Position numbers and translations under genes: made by a program. 64,000 nt of DNA from an uncultured Marvinbryantia sp. (GTDB taxonomy: Bacteria; Bacillota; Clostridia; Lachnospirales; Lachnospiraceae), in NCBI GenBank assembly GCA_937915375.1, contig CALDMO010000033.1:1-64000 (forward strand), in the 5' to 3' direction. Under the pieces are notes generated by a model. That model saw only the letters and a program-made list of their open reading frames with translations. It did not search any database and was not told the DNA's origin. Positions 26,397 through 35,841 of the stretch are shown one piece after another (the first letter of the stretch is position 1; each line of letters opens with the position of its first letter).

Positions 26397-27998
26397 TCAG
26401 CCTTTATTTACTTTTGTCACCTTCTGCAGTTCTTCGCCTTCTTCATACATAAAGGAAATGCTGCCGCCCTCTTTAAAGCGTACGATTTCCGGGAAAAGAC
26501 TGACATCCACATCAAAAATCTGTTTTCGTTTTTCCAGAACGACATAATAATGCGAATTGCCTTCCAGCACCACCGGAGCGACTGTTTCAATCACACCCTT
26601 CACCATCTTCGATTCTTTCACTCCCGCCGTTGTAATTCCGTTTGTTTTCAGAAGATCCACATATGCCTCTTCACACTCTGCTACTGTATTACCAATCGCC
26701 ACATTCTGATACTTTTTAATATTGACCATCGCATACATCTTTACCAGGCCGGCATCATCCTTAAGCGCCATAAAGTAAGTCGGCTCTCCCGATACGTTCA
26801 AAAGCAGCGGGAAGGTGGAAACATACCCTAGATGCTGTACCTGCCCCTGCGCCGAATGCATAGCCGAATATTCCTCTGCGCCCGGACATGCATAATAACG
26901 TGCTTCCATCGTACGCTGATTCATCAGTACAAAACCAACATTTGACTGGTCACCGCTGACACTCGTCACTCCGGTATATACCCAAACGTCATCGTCCATC
27001 GCCAAATAATTATATCCGTCCGTTGTACGCAGGCATCCCTTCTGACTGAGCAGACTATTGAAAAATCCATTCATATACAAACCATAATAATCATATAGTT
27101 CGATCAAAAGATTTGCGCTGTACACAGAATCTACCCACTGCGGACAGTCTTCCATCTCATAACACTCCGTCTCGCCAGTGACCGCGTTACAGAGTACGAC
27201 TTTACCAATCGTCTGCCCGCCGAACAAACCGATATTAAACTTTTTCACCGGACAGATCCAGTACGGCGTACCTTCCTCGTCGATTTCAAAGCTCAGCTCG
27301 TCAAAGATATAGGTCGGATAGCGAAAACGCAAATGTCTGTAAATATTGCGGTTAAAATATTCGGCCTGCGAATATTTGATACCGCTGCCCTCCGGCAGTC
27401 TCACACATTCGGTATCCTGCGTTGTCATATCGATTCTGATATACGCCGGAATACCGTCGCTCATATTCGTCAGCCATTTAATCGGACTGGCATAAACAAG
27501 CGGCGTTACACGAACCGGTTTCCCCTGATAATTGATCTGGGTATACAGCTCACTGACCTCAAACTGGGAAACCATATCTACCAGAGAACCCATTTTACGA
27601 TTGCCCAGAAGAGAGGCTGAACTTTTATCCAGCAATGGAATCTCGTTGAAATCCACTTCTTTAATATCTTCCGCAAAATCACCATTCTGTACATTCAGCA
27701 GTTTATGATACTTCACCGCGTTGATAATCGGCGAAGATAACACAGAACCAATAACAAAGATCACTACCAACACCGCCGCACTGAACATTCCTATCTTAAA
27801 CGATCTGCTTTTTTGGAATACTGCACCTTTTTGCGCACTTCTGGCGCTAAGCAACAGCGTCACTACGACTACCAGTGAAATAACAAACAGCCAGAATCCA
27901 GATGAATGCAAATTGATTGCCGGAATGGTCACATAGTAGTAAATACCAGCTGCCAACAGCAGTCCGAGCGCTGCGAGAATTTTTGTTTTACGTCTCAT
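26397..27998 (-). CDS. Conserved-looking membrane protein with large extracytoplasmic domain, function unknown
   Basis: A 533-residue protein with three N-terminal membrane segments (residues about 8-26, 33-52 and 70-92) and a soluble region of about 430 residues that is probably outside the cell. The soluble part has a regular beta-rich look, with runs such as RFRYPTYIFDELSFEID and YWICPVKKFNIGLFGGQTIG, and no catalytic motif that I can name. It ends 28 bases upstream of uxaA on the same strand and may share its transcript. I do not recognise the family with confidence. Confidence 0.7.
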   Translation of the reverse strand: MRRKTKILAALGLLLAAGIYYYVTIPAINLHSSGFWLFVISLVVVVTLLLSARSAQKGAVFQKSRSFKIGMFSAAVLVVIFVIGSVLSSPIINAVKYHKLLNVQNGDFAEDIKEVDFNEIPLLDKSSASLLGNRKMGSLVDMVSQFEVSELYTQINYQGKPVRVTPLVYASPIKWLTNMSDGIPAYIRIDMTTQDTECVRLPEGSGIKYSQAEYFNRNIYRHLRFRYPTYIFDELSFEIDEEGTPYWICPVKKFNIGLFGGQTIGKVVLCNAVTGETECYEMEDCPQWVDSVYSANLLIELYDYYGLYMNGFFNSLLSQKGCLRTTDGYNYLAMDDDVWVYTGVTSVSGDQSNVGFVLMNQRTMEARYYACPGAEEYSAMHSAQGQVQHLGYVSTFPLLLNVSGEPTYFMALKDDAGLVKMYAMVNIKKYQNVAIGNTVAECEEAYVDLLKTNGITTAGVKESKMVKGVIETVAPVVLEGNSHYYVVLEKRKQIFDVDVSLFPEIVRFKEGGSISFMYEEGEELQKVTKVNKG

Positions 27999-28036
27999 GT
28001 CTCTTCCTTTCTGTCATAAAAGTTTCTATCATAAAA

Positions 28037-28080
28037 GAAACCGTTTCTATCAGCATTTATCTACCAAAAGAAACGGTTCC
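28037..28080 (-). terminator. Terminator of tpiA
   Basis: The stem GAAACCGTTTCT (28037-28048) / AGAAACGGTTCC (28069-28080), with one mismatch, is followed on the minus strand by TTTTATG. It lies after the tpiA stop. Confidence 0.75.
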
Positions 28081-28109
28081 TCCTTATCTATGCCTTATCA
28101 GCATACTAT

Positions 28110-28859
28110 TTATTTGTAATTCACAATTTTACCAAAATCTGCTTTCAGAGAAGCGCCGCCTACCAGACCGCCATCGATGTCCGGCTGTGCAAACAGATCT
28201 GCTGCTGTTGCTGCATTTACAGATCCGCCATACTGAATACGGATTGCTGCTGCTGTTGCATCATCGTAGATTTCAGCGATCAGATCACGGATACCTTTAC
28301 AAACTTCCTGTGCCTGTTCTGTAGTAGCAGTCTTGCCAGTTCCAATCGCCCAGATCGGCTCGTAAGCGATTACTGCTGTCTTCGCCTGATCTGCCGTTAC
28401 GTTCAGGAAGCCAACTTTTACCTGCTGACGGATCCAATCCATAGTGATGCCCTGCTCTCTCTGTTCCAGAGATTCGCCGCAGCACATGATCGGTGTAATA
28501 CCATGTTCGAATGCTTTGAGCATTTTCTTGTTTACATCTTCAGATGTCTCGCAGAAATATTCGCGTCTCTCAGAGTGTCCGAGAACAACATATTTCACGC
28601 CTGCATCTACCAGCATGTTCGGAGCGATTTCACCTGTAAACGCGCCTTTTTCTTCAAAATACATATTTTCAGCGCCAACCGCGATGTTTGTGCCTTTTGC
28701 AGCTTCTACAACCGGGATAATGTCGATTGCCGGTACGCAGAATACTACGTCTGCTTCATCAGTTTCTACCAGCGGTTTCAGAGTATTTACCAGTTCTACA
28801 GCTTCGCTCGGAGTCATGTTCATTTTCCAGTTTCCAGCGATGATTTTTCTTCTTGCCAT
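28110..28859 (-). CDS. tpiA: Triose-phosphate isomerase
   Basis: A 249-residue TIM barrel that interconverts dihydroxyacetone phosphate and glyceraldehyde 3-phosphate. The catalytic residues are visible: Lys in GNWKMN, His in VVLGHSERR and Glu in [11 protein letters not shown]. The phosphate-binding GGSVN is near the end. I chose ATG 28859 ([12 protein letters not shown]) with AAGGAG upstream. It is the last gene of the gap-pgk-tpiA cluster. Confidence 0.97.
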   Translation of the reverse strand: MARRKIIAGNWKMNMTPSEAVELVNTLKPLVETDEADVVFCVPAIDIIPVVEAAKGTNIAVGAENMYFEEKGAFTGEIAPNMLVDAGVKYVVLGHSERREYFCETSEDVNKKMLKAFEHGITPIMCCGESLEQREQGITMDWIRQQVKVGFLNVTADQAKTAVIAYEPIWAIGTGKTATTEQAQEVCKGIRDLIAEIYDDATAAAIRIQYGGSVNAATAADLFAQPDIDGGLVGGASLKADFGKIVNYK

Positions 28860-28972
28860 TTTTGTAATCTCCTTATTTATTGGTCTATAAAACAAATTTA
28901 TTTTTCTTTTTTATCCAACCTTGCAGTCATCTGAATGAATCTGTTTCCGCTCAGATGTTTCTACAATACATT

Positions 28973-30181
28973 TTATTTATCATTAGCTGCTGCTACACCC
29001 GGCAGTTCCTTGCCTTCCAGAAATTCCAGAGAAGCGCCGCCGCCTGTAGAGATGTGGCTCATCTTATCGCCAAAGCCAAGCTGATTTACTGCTGCTGCAG
29101 AATCGCCGCCGCCGATAATCGTAGTAGCATCTGTCTCAGCCAGAGATTCTGCAACCGCAATCGTTCCTTTTGCAAGAACCGGATTTTCAAATACACCCAT
29201 CGGTCCGTTCCATACAACTGTTTTTGCAGATTTTACAGCCTCTGCATACATTGCTGCTGTCTTCGGTCCAATATCCAGACCCATCAGATCTGCCGGCATT
29301 GCGTCAGCATCAACAACAGAAACCTCGATTTCAGCATCAATCGGACTCGGGAATGCTTTTGCTGCCGCGGTGTCAACCGGAAGAAGCAGTTTTTTGCCGA
29401 GTTTTTCTGCTTTTGCCATCATTTCTTTACAGTAATCGATCTTCTCATTGTCAACCAGAGAAATACCTACTTCGTATCCTTTTGCTTTCAGGAATGTAAA
29501 TGCCATGCCACCGCCGATAATCAGAGTATCGCATTTTTCCAGCAGGTTGGAAATAACATTCAGTTTATCAGCAACCTTCGCTCCGCCAAGGATTGCAACG
29601 AACGGTCTTTCCGGATTTTCTACTGCATTTCCAAGGAAATCAATTTCTTTCTGCATTAAGTATCCTACTGCTGCGGTGTCAACAAACTGTGTTACACCAA
29701 CATTGGAGCAATGTGCTCTGTGAGCGGTACCGAATGCGTCATTTACAACAACGTCACAGATAGAAGCAAGATCTTTGCTGAACGCTTCCCCATTCTTAGT
29801 TTCTTCTGCGCGATAACGTGTGTTCTCCAGAAGAACAACATCGCCGTCTTTCATTTCTGCAACTGCCGCTTTTACGCTGTCATCTACAACAACCGGGCTT
29901 GCAACAAATTTTACTTCCTGTCCAAGCAGTTCGGAAAGACGTACTGCCACCGGTGCCAGAGACAGTTCCGGTTTCGGTTCTCCCTTCGGTTTTCCCAGAT
30001 GGGAGCAAAGAATTACTTTTCCGCCATCCGCAATCAGTTTTTTGATTGTCGGCAGAGCCGCTACCAGACGATTTTCATCTGTGATCTTTCCCTCTTTCAG
30101 CGGCACGTTGAAATCACATCTGCAAAGGACTCTTAAGCCTTTTACGTTGATATCATCAACCGATTTTTTATTTAATCCCAT
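28973..30181 (-). CDS. pgk: Phosphoglycerate kinase
   Basis: A 402-residue glycolytic kinase that makes ATP from 1,3-bisphosphoglycerate. It has the N-terminal RCDFNVPL motif, [10 protein letters not shown], the substrate Arg in NTRYRAEE, and C-terminal nucleotide-binding [13 protein letters not shown] and [16 protein letters not shown] 30181 (MGLNKKSV) follows AAGGAGG; the upstream in-frame ATG at 30199 includes the ribosome binding site. A strong terminator-like hairpin separates it from gap, so it depends on read-through or an unseen promoter. Confidence 0.97.
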   Translation of the reverse strand: MGLNKKSVDDINVKGLRVLCRCDFNVPLKEGKITDENRLVAALPTIKKLIADGGKVILCSHLGKPKGEPKPELSLAPVAVRLSELLGQEVKFVASPVVVDDSVKAAVAEMKDGDVVLLENTRYRAEETKNGEAFSKDLASICDVVVNDAFGTAHRAHCSNVGVTQFVDTAAVGYLMQKEIDFLGNAVENPERPFVAILGGAKVADKLNVISNLLEKCDTLIIGGGMAFTFLKAKGYEVGISLVDNEKIDYCKEMMAKAEKLGKKLLLPVDTAAAKAFPSPIDAEIEVSVVDADAMPADLMGLDIGPKTAAMYAEAVKSAKTVVWNGPMGVFENPVLAKGTIAVAESLAETDATTIIGGGDSAAAVNQLGFGDKMSHISTGGGASLEFLEGKELPGVAAANDK

Positions 30182-30212
30182 GATAAAATCCTCCTTCATA
30201 TTAGAAAAAAGA

Positions 30213-30235
30213 GGTCCGGTCCAAAAGACCGGACC
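30213..30235 (-). terminator. Terminator/attenuator between gap and pgk
   Basis: The perfect 9-bp stem GGTCCGGTC (30213-30221) / GACCGGACC (30227-30235) has a five-base loop. On the minus strand it is followed by CTCTTTTTTC. It sits only a few tens of bases before the pgk start. Confidence 0.85.
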
Positions 30236-30257
30236 CCTGATAGGTCTTGAGTAATAC

Positions 30258-31271
30258 TTATGCTAACTCGCTGAAGTATTTGATTGTACGAACCATCTGG
30301 CTTGTGTAGGAATTCTCGTTGTCATACCAAGAAACTACCTGAACCTGAGTTGTTCCGTTATCAAGCGGAAGAACCATAGTCTGAGTAGCATCGAACAGAG
30401 AACCAAATCTCATACCGATAACGTCGCTGGAAACGATCTCATCTGTATTGTAGCCGAAAGATTCTGTAGCTGCTGCTTTCATAGCTGCATTTACCTGATC
30501 AACAGTAACATTGCCTTCAACAACTGCTGTAAGGATTGTAGTAGAACCTGTCGGGGTCGGTACACGCTGAGCTGCGCCGATCAGTTTGCCGTTCAGTTCC
30601 GGAATAACCAGACCGATTGCTTTTGCAGCACCTGTGCTGTTCGGAACGATATTGATAGCTGCTGCACGAGATCTTCTCAGATCGCCTTTTCTCTGCGGTC
30701 CGTCAAGAGTCATCTGATCACCTGTGTATGCATGGATTGTCTGCATGATACCGGATTTGATCGGAGCCAGGTCGTTCAGAGCTTTTGCCATCGGAGCCAG
30801 GCAGTTTGTTGTACAGGAAGCTGCAGAAATAACTGTATCTTCCGGTTTCAGTGTATTGTGGTTTACATTGTAAACGATAGTCGGCAGATCGTTACCAGCC
30901 GGAGCAGAGATAACAACTTTGCGAGCGCCTGCTTTGATATGTGCTTCTGCTTTTGCTTTGGAGGTATAGAAACCTGTACACTCTAAAACAACGTCAACAC
31001 CGATCTCGCCCCACGGAAGCTGGGATGCATCAGCCATAGCGTAAATTTTGATTTCTTTGCCGTCTACAGTAATAGAATCTTCGCCTGCTGTAACTGTATC
31101 AGCCAGAGCGTATTTACCCTGAGAAGAGTCATATTTTAACAGGTGTGCCAGCATAGCCGGGCTTGTTAAATCGTTGATTGCTACTACTTCATAACCTTCT
31201 GCACCAAACATCTGTCTGAATGCAAGACGACCAATACGGCCAAATCCATTAATTGCTACTTTTACTGCCAT
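30258..31271 (-). CDS. gap: Glyceraldehyde-3-phosphate dehydrogenase
   Basis: A 337-residue NAD-dependent GAPDH of glycolysis. It has the Rossmann motif INGFGRIGR (7-15), Asp in AINDLTSP (about 34, favouring NAD), the catalytic Cys in SAASCTTNC (Cys153), the His in IHAYTGDQ and the phosphate-binding [12 protein letters not shown]. The start has AGGAGG upstream. A near-consensus promoter lies about 100 bases upstream, and a hairpin (CTGCTC/GAGCAG, 31304-31326) is in the 5' leader. Confidence 0.97.
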   Translation of the reverse strand: MAVKVAINGFGRIGRLAFRQMFGAEGYEVVAINDLTSPAMLAHLLKYDSSQGKYALADTVTAGEDSITVDGKEIKIYAMADASQLPWGEIGVDVVLECTGFYTSKAKAEAHIKAGARKVVISAPAGNDLPTIVYNVNHNTLKPEDTVISAASCTTNCLAPMAKALNDLAPIKSGIMQTIHAYTGDQMTLDGPQRKGDLRRSRAAAINIVPNSTGAAKAIGLVIPELNGKLIGAAQRVPTPTGSTTILTAVVEGNVTVDQVNAAMKAAATESFGYNTDEIVSSDVIGMRFGSLFDATQTMVLPLDNGTTQVQVVSWYDNENSYTSQMVRTIKYFSELA

Positions 31272-31372
31272 AATCGTAATTCCTCCTAAAAGTGTGATTA
31301 TTTACATCTGCTCAACGAAAAGAGCAGGGTGTATCCGTTCCTTTCCTAGAAAGAAACTTCAACCTTGTCTTT

Positions 31373-31401
31373 ATTCTACCTAATCTGGCTAAAAAATTCA
31401 A
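31373..31401 (-). promoter_or_regulatory. Promoter of gap
   Basis: On the minus strand TTGAAT (31396-31401) and TAGAAT (31373-31378) have a 17-base spacer. The leader to the gap ATG is about 95 bases and holds a six-base-pair hairpin. Confidence 0.75.
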
Positions 31402-31514
31402 GCTATATTTTCATTTTTCCTCTAAATTTTAGGCTTTTAGGCGTTCTATCTGTTTGACAGCTGCCTTTTCATCCGTTATGATACAGACAGAATTATTTTC
31501 AGGGAGGTTTTATC

Positions 31515-32321
31515 ATGTCCATCAAAACAGATTTTCATCTGCATTCCGCGTTTTCCGGCGATGCCAAAACACCGATGGAGCAGATGGTCCAAAAAGGAAT
31601 CGCGCTTGGAATGAATACGCTCTGCTTTACGGAGCATATGGATTACCAGTTCATAAGCGAAGGCATTGATTTTGCGGTTGATACGGCTGCCTACCGCCAA
31701 CTCTTTGTGCAGTTAAAAGAAAAATACCAAAACCAGATTGAACTGCTCTTTGGCATCGAACTGGGCATCGAACCACAGCACCGCGCTTTTCTGGCAGAAT
31801 ACGCCCGCGCCTGGGATTTTGATTTTATCATCGGATCCTCCCATATCATAGACGGCATCGATCCCTACTATCCTGCTTTTTTTGACGGACGTTCCGAAGA
31901 GGCTTCCTATCGCCGCTATTTCGAGACGATTCCGGAAAATCTTGCCGTCTTTTCCGACGTCGATGTTTACGGACATCTGGACTATATCGTACGCTACGGT
32001 CCAAATAAAAGCAGATTTTATTCTTATGAAAAATACCGCGACGTAATCGACGCGGCATTAAAGATAATGATCGAAAAGCAGATCGGGCTGGAGGTGAATT
32101 CCGCCGGTTTCCGCAAAGGACTCGGCTTTCCAAACCCACATCCCGACATTATCCGGCGCTATCTGGAACTCGGCGGCGAGATCATCTCTGTCGGTTCCGA
32201 TGCGCACGACGCCGAAAGCATCGCGGCGGATTTTGAGACGGTACGCAAACTCCTGCTGGCATGCGGCTGCAGATATTATACGATTTTCCGCAGGCGGAAA
32301 CCGGAATTTATACGCCTGTAA
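31515..32321 (+). CDS. Histidinol-phosphatase-like PHP protein (HisJ family)
   Basis: A 268-residue PHP-domain phosphatase of the HisJ/HisK type, which removes phosphate from L-histidinol phosphate in histidine synthesis. Metal ligands are visible in DFHLHSAFSGD (6-16), CFTEHMDYQF, GIELGIEPQH, SSHIIDG, YGHLDYI and GSDAHDAESI. The start has GGGAGG seven bases upstream. No other his genes are near, so the assigned substrate is by family only. Confidence 0.85.
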   Translation: MSIKTDFHLHSAFSGDAKTPMEQMVQKGIALGMNTLCFTEHMDYQFISEGIDFAVDTAAYRQLFVQLKEKYQNQIELLFGIELGIEPQHRAFLAEYARAWDFDFIIGSSHIIDGIDPYYPAFFDGRSEEASYRRYFETIPENLAVFSDVDVYGHLDYIVRYGPNKSRFYSYEKYRDVIDAALKIMIEKQIGLEVNSAGFRKGLGFPNPHPDIIRRYLELGGEIISVGSDAHDAESIAADFETVRKLLLACGCRYYTIFRRRKPEFIRL

Positions 32322-32350
32322 CATACACTTCCAAGTATATAACAAAACAA

Positions 32351-32421
32351 CAGAACCGTATATCTATTTCCTTGCCGACACATTTATTTTCTGTGACTGC
32401 GAATATAGATATGCGGTTCTG
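32351..32421. terminator. Long inverted repeat between convergent genes, probable terminator
   Basis: The 17-base arms CAGAACCGTATATCTAT (32351-32367) and ATAGATATGCGGTTCTG (32405-32421) pair with one mismatch around a 37-base loop. The loop has a smaller CACA/TGTG stem. On the minus strand a T-rich tail follows, which fits termination after mnmA. Confidence 0.55.
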
Positions 32422-32446
32422 TCGCACACTTATATCTCTTTTACTT

Positions 32447-33526
32447 TCATTTCAAAATCGTTCCCCCGCCGGCCACATTACCGTCGGCATCATAAAACAC
32501 CAATGCCTGTCCCGGTGTGATGGCTCTCTGCGGCTCTTTAAAAATGCATTCCAGAGTGTCCTCACCTGTCATGCGGATGCGTGCAGGCGCGCCCTTGTGG
32601 TTGTAGCGAATCTTGGCGATCACATCAAGCTCACCGTCCACACCCGGAATTGACATAAAGTTCAGCTTTCCGGCTGTCACATGTGTTTGAAACAATTCTT
32701 CATTTTCACCAACCACCACTTCATTCGTCTCTGGACGAATCTGCGTTACAAACACCCGATGTCCCATCGGCAGGGCAAGTCCTCTCCGTTGGCCGATTGT
32801 ATAATGACTGATCCCCTTGTGACGTCCGATCACCTTGCCATCCGCTGTGACAAAGTCTCCCTCCGGCAGCTTTTTTCCGGAATACTGTTCAATAAAAGCA
32901 GCATAATCATCATCCGGAACAAAGCAGATTTCTTGACTGTCCGGTTTATTCGCTACACGAAGCCCAATTTTCTCCGCCAGCTGACGGATCTCATCCTTGG
33001 TAAATTCACCAACCGGCATCAGAGTGCGTGAAAGCTGCTCCTGTGTCAGATTATATAACGCATACGTCTGATCCTTTGCCGCTGTTGCTGAGCTGTAAAT
33101 TGTATAGCGCCCATTTTCCAGCTGGCGGATGCGCGCATAATGACCGGTAGCAATATAGTCTGCTCCGATTGCGAGACTTCTCTGCAAAAGAGATTCCCAC
33201 TTTACATAGCGGTTGCAGGCAATGCACGGATTCGGTGTTCTGCCCTGCAGATATTCCTCTGCGAAGTAATCCATGACTTTTGCCTTAAACTCAGATTTAA
33301 AATTCATTACATAATAGGGAATATCCAGGCTCTGCGCTACGCGTCGGGCATCCTCCACGGCAGAGAGTCCGCAGCATCCGCCGTTTTCCTCCTGCACATG
33401 TTCCTCTTCATCCTGCCAGATCTGCATGGTTACGCCAATCACCTCATACCCCTGTTCCTTTAACAGATAGGCTGCCACCGAAGAATCCACGCCGCCCGAC
33501 ATCCCCACAACTACTTTTTTTTTCAT
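32447..33526 (-). CDS. mnmA: tRNA-specific 2-thiouridylase MnmA
   Basis: A 359-residue enzyme that thiolates U34 of Lys, Glu and Gln tRNAs, taking sulfur from a cysteine desulfurase. The PP-loop SGGVDSS (10-16) activates the base with ATP. The two catalytic cysteines lie in PCIACNRYVKW and SQEICFV, as in the family. It starts three bases after iscU and so belongs to the iscR-nifS-iscU operon. This links sulfur mobilisation by NifS to tRNA thiolation. Confidence 0.95.
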   Translation of the reverse strand: MKKKVVVGMSGGVDSSVAAYLLKEQGYEVIGVTMQIWQDEEEHVQEENGGCCGLSAVEDARRVAQSLDIPYYVMNFKSEFKAKVMDYFAEEYLQGRTPNPCIACNRYVKWESLLQRSLAIGADYIATGHYARIRQLENGRYTIYSSATAAKDQTYALYNLTQEQLSRTLMPVGEFTKDEIRQLAEKIGLRVANKPDSQEICFVPDDDYAAFIEQYSGKKLPEGDFVTADGKVIGRHKGISHYTIGQRRGLALPMGHRVFVTQIRPETNEVVVGENEELFQTHVTAGKLNFMSIPGVDGELDVIAKIRYNHKGAPARIRMTGEDTLECIFKEPQRAITPGQALVFYDADGNVAGGGTILK

Positions 33527-33529
33527 ATT

Positions 33530-33967
33530 TTAATATTCTTCTTCATCTTCCTCTTCGCTGATATCCGTCTTCGGTTTTTCCAGTCCCTCGATCTTGATAT
33601 CATTTTTTTCAGCATAATCCCAAAGCGCCGCATGAATTGCTTCCTCTGCCAGCAAAGAACAATGTACTTTTACAGGCGGAAGCCCGTCAAGCGCTTCCAT
33701 CACCGCTTTGTTCGTCACCTGCAATGCTTCCTGAATATTTTTGCCTTTTACCAGCTCCGTCGCCATACTGCTGGTCGCTACAGCCGCGCCGCAGCCAAAC
33801 GTTTTAAATTTTACATCCTGAATGATGCCTTCCTCGTTGATATCCAGATAAATTCTCATAATATCACCGCACTTCGCATTGCCGACTGTGCCAACGCCGC
33901 TGGCGTTTTCGATTTCTCCCACATTTCTCGGATTCTGAAAATGATCCATTACTTTTTCACTGTACAT
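33530..33967 (-). CDS. iscU: Iron-sulfur cluster scaffold protein (NifU N-terminal/IscU type)
   Basis: A 145-residue scaffold on which Fe-S clusters are assembled. The three ligand cysteines are Cys33 (AKCGD), Cys59 (FGCGAAVA) and Cys103 (VHCSLLAEEA). The C-terminal 20 residues are acidic (SEEEDEEEY) and are not part of the fold. The gene follows nifS with AGGAGG before its ATG. The protein lacks the NifU C-terminal domains. Confidence 0.93.
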   Translation of the reverse strand: MYSEKVMDHFQNPRNVGEIENASGVGTVGNAKCGDIMRIYLDINEEGIIQDVKFKTFGCGAAVATSSMATELVKGKNIQEALQVTNKAVMEALDGLPPVKVHCSLLAEEAIHAALWDYAEKNDIKIEGLEKPKTDISEEEDEEEY

Positions 33968-34042
33968 CTTTATTCCTCCTGTACTTTTCTGTTCAGATAC
34001 CGTCCGCCTGCTTTCTATTTGTAATACAGACAGACCGATAAT

Positions 34043-35230
34043 TTATTTTCCTGCTGATTTTCTCACAAAATCTTCGTAAAGCGGCGACATGCTGCGCAGC
34101 TTTGCGACAATCTGTTTAATAGCTTCGATTACGTAGTCAATTTCCTCTTTCGTCGTCTCGTCGCTTAATGTCAAACGCAGAGAACCGTGCGCGATCTCAT
34201 GCGGCAGTCCAATTGCCAGAAGCACATGAGACGGATCGAGCGATCCGGACGTACATGCAGAACCGCTGGAACCGCATATACCTTCCATATCCAACATGAT
34301 CAGTAAAGATTCTCCCTCAATAAACTGGAAACTGAAATTTGCATTGTTCGGAAGTCTGTCGTGACGGTCACCGTTCAATCTGGTGTACGGCACCTCTTTT
34401 AATACGCGGTCAATCATATAATCTCGCAATTCTTTTTCCTTATCCGTCCGTTCTTTCATCGTAGAAACCGCGCGTCTGGTCGCCGCGCCCATCCCGACGA
34501 TACCCGGAATATTTTCCGTACCGGCACGTCTCTTTCTCTCCTGTGCTCCGCCGTGTACGAAAGAGCGAATCTTTACACCCTTGCGGATATATAAAAAACC
34601 AATGCCCTTCGGACCGTTCAGTTTGTGTCCGCTGGCGCTTAACATATCAATATGACACTCATCTACATTGATCGGAAGCTGTCCAAATGCCTGTACCGCA
34701 TCTGTATGAAATAAAATACCATGCTCATGCGCAATTTCTCCGATCTCTTTGATCGGCTGGATCGTACCGATTTCATTGTTCGCGTACATCACTGTAATCA
34801 GAATCGTCGTCGGACGAATTGCTTTTTTCAGTTCATCCAGTTTGATCTTGCCGTTTTCATCCACATCTACATACGTCACTTCAAAACCGTTTTTTTCCAA
34901 ATACTCACAGGTATGAAGGACTGCGTGATGCTCTATTTTCGATGTGATAATGTGATTTCCTTTCGCGCGGTACGCTTCTGCCGTAGCCTTGATTGCCCAG
35001 TTGTCTGATTCGGAACCTCCCGCTGTGAAATAAATCTCATTCTGCTGTGCTCCAAGCGTATCCGCGATTGTCTCTCGCGCCTCATTCATCGCTTTTTTAC
35101 TCTCGCCGCCCAGTTCATATATGGTCGAAGCATTCCCGTAAAATTCTGTAAAATACGGAAGCATAGCCTCAACTACTTCCGGCGCTGTCTTTGTCGTCGC
35201 CGCATTATCCAGATAAATCATCTTTTTCAT
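34043..35230 (-). CDS. nifS: Cysteine desulfurase (NifS/IscS family)
   Basis: A 395-residue PLP enzyme that supplies sulfur from cysteine. MIYLDNAATTKT is the N-terminus. The PLP lysine is in SASGHKLNGPKG, and the mobile catalytic cysteine loop reads GSSGSACTSGSLDPSHVL. I chose ATG 35230 (MKKMIYLDNAATT) with GAGGTG upstream; a GTG at 35254 would overlap iscR. It starts 13 bases after the iscR stop. The longer Cys loop is typical of IscS-like proteins working with IscU and MnmA. Confidence 0.95.
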   Translation of the reverse strand: MKKMIYLDNAATTKTAPEVVEAMLPYFTEFYGNASTIYELGGESKKAMNEARETIADTLGAQQNEIYFTAGGSESDNWAIKATAEAYRAKGNHIITSKIEHHAVLHTCEYLEKNGFEVTYVDVDENGKIKLDELKKAIRPTTILITVMYANNEIGTIQPIKEIGEIAHEHGILFHTDAVQAFGQLPINVDECHIDMLSASGHKLNGPKGIGFLYIRKGVKIRSFVHGGAQERKRRAGTENIPGIVGMGAATRRAVSTMKERTDKEKELRDYMIDRVLKEVPYTRLNGDRHDRLPNNANFSFQFIEGESLLIMLDMEGICGSSGSACTSGSLDPSHVLLAIGLPHEIAHGSLRLTLSDETTKEEIDYVIEAIKQIVAKLRSMSPLYEDFVRKSAGK

Positions 35231-35243
35231 AATCTGATACACC

Positions 35244-35702
35244 TCAATTCTCACATTTTATAGTGGTGCAGTTATTTTTTCCCTGCGTCTTTCTGCTCTC
35301 CTCTACCAGCTGGTCAAGCTTCATCTCATCAACCGCTCGGGTAATACTCTCGTTGATCCGCTGCCAAACATATTTCGTCACGCAGAGGTCTGCGCCTTCG
35401 CATCCAACGTCCTCTTTCAGCCCCGGACACTCCACCGCGTCCAGATTGCCCTCCAGAGACCGAAGTACATCTCCCACCGAGATCTCCGACGCCGGCTTTG
35501 CCAGGCGGTAACCGCCCTGCGCTCCACGGATGCTTAAAACAAGTCCTGATTTGCGAAGCTTGCCGAAAAGCTGTTCCAGATAACTCTCGGATATCCCCTG
35601 TCTTGCTGCAATACTGCTGATCGGAACTGCTTCCGTCTCGCAATGCAGCGCAAGATCAATCAATGCACGCAGCCCATATCTGCCCTTTGTGGAAAGTTTC
35701 AT
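35244..35702 (-). CDS. iscR: Rrf2 family Fe-S sensing regulator, IscR-like
   Basis: A 152-residue winged-helix repressor. The HTH is ISSIAARQGISESYLEQLFGKLRKSGL, of which SESYLEQLFGKLRKSG is the recognition part. The wing is SIRGAQGGYRLAKP. Three cysteines (Cys92, Cys101, Cys107 in ECPGLKEDVG...LC) fit the [2Fe-2S] ligands of IscR. It heads the operon with nifS, iscU and mnmA. An inverted repeat over the promoter is a probable self-operator, giving feedback by cluster status. Confidence 0.92.
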   Translation of the reverse strand: MKLSTKGRYGLRALIDLALHCETEAVPISSIAARQGISESYLEQLFGKLRKSGLVLSIRGAQGGYRLAKPASEISVGDVLRSLEGNLDAVECPGLKEDVGCEGADLCVTKYVWQRINESITRAVDEMKLDQLVEESRKTQGKNNCTTIKCEN

Positions 35703-35726
35703 GCTGCCACCTCGATTTCTTTTTAT

Positions 35727-35747
35727 ACCCGACTATTTTACTCGGGT
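35727..35747. promoter_or_regulatory. Probable IscR operator
   Basis: The inverted repeat ACCCGA-N9-TCGGGT starts about 11 bases downstream of the -10 box of the iscR promoter, where a bound Rrf2 repressor would block initiation or clearance. Confidence 0.65.
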
Positions 35748-35757
35748 TTCTAGAAAA

Positions 35758-35786
35758 AATATAGCACTCTCTTTTCGTTCTGTCAA
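35758..35786 (-). promoter_or_regulatory. Promoter of the iscR-nifS-iscU-mnmA operon
   Basis: On the minus strand a consensus TTGACA (35781-35786) and TATATT (35758-35763) have a 17-base spacer. Confidence 0.8.
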
Positions 35787-35841
35787 GACGGTCATTTGAA
35801 TAATATATTAAAAATAATCAAATACGCTAGGAGAATTCTTT

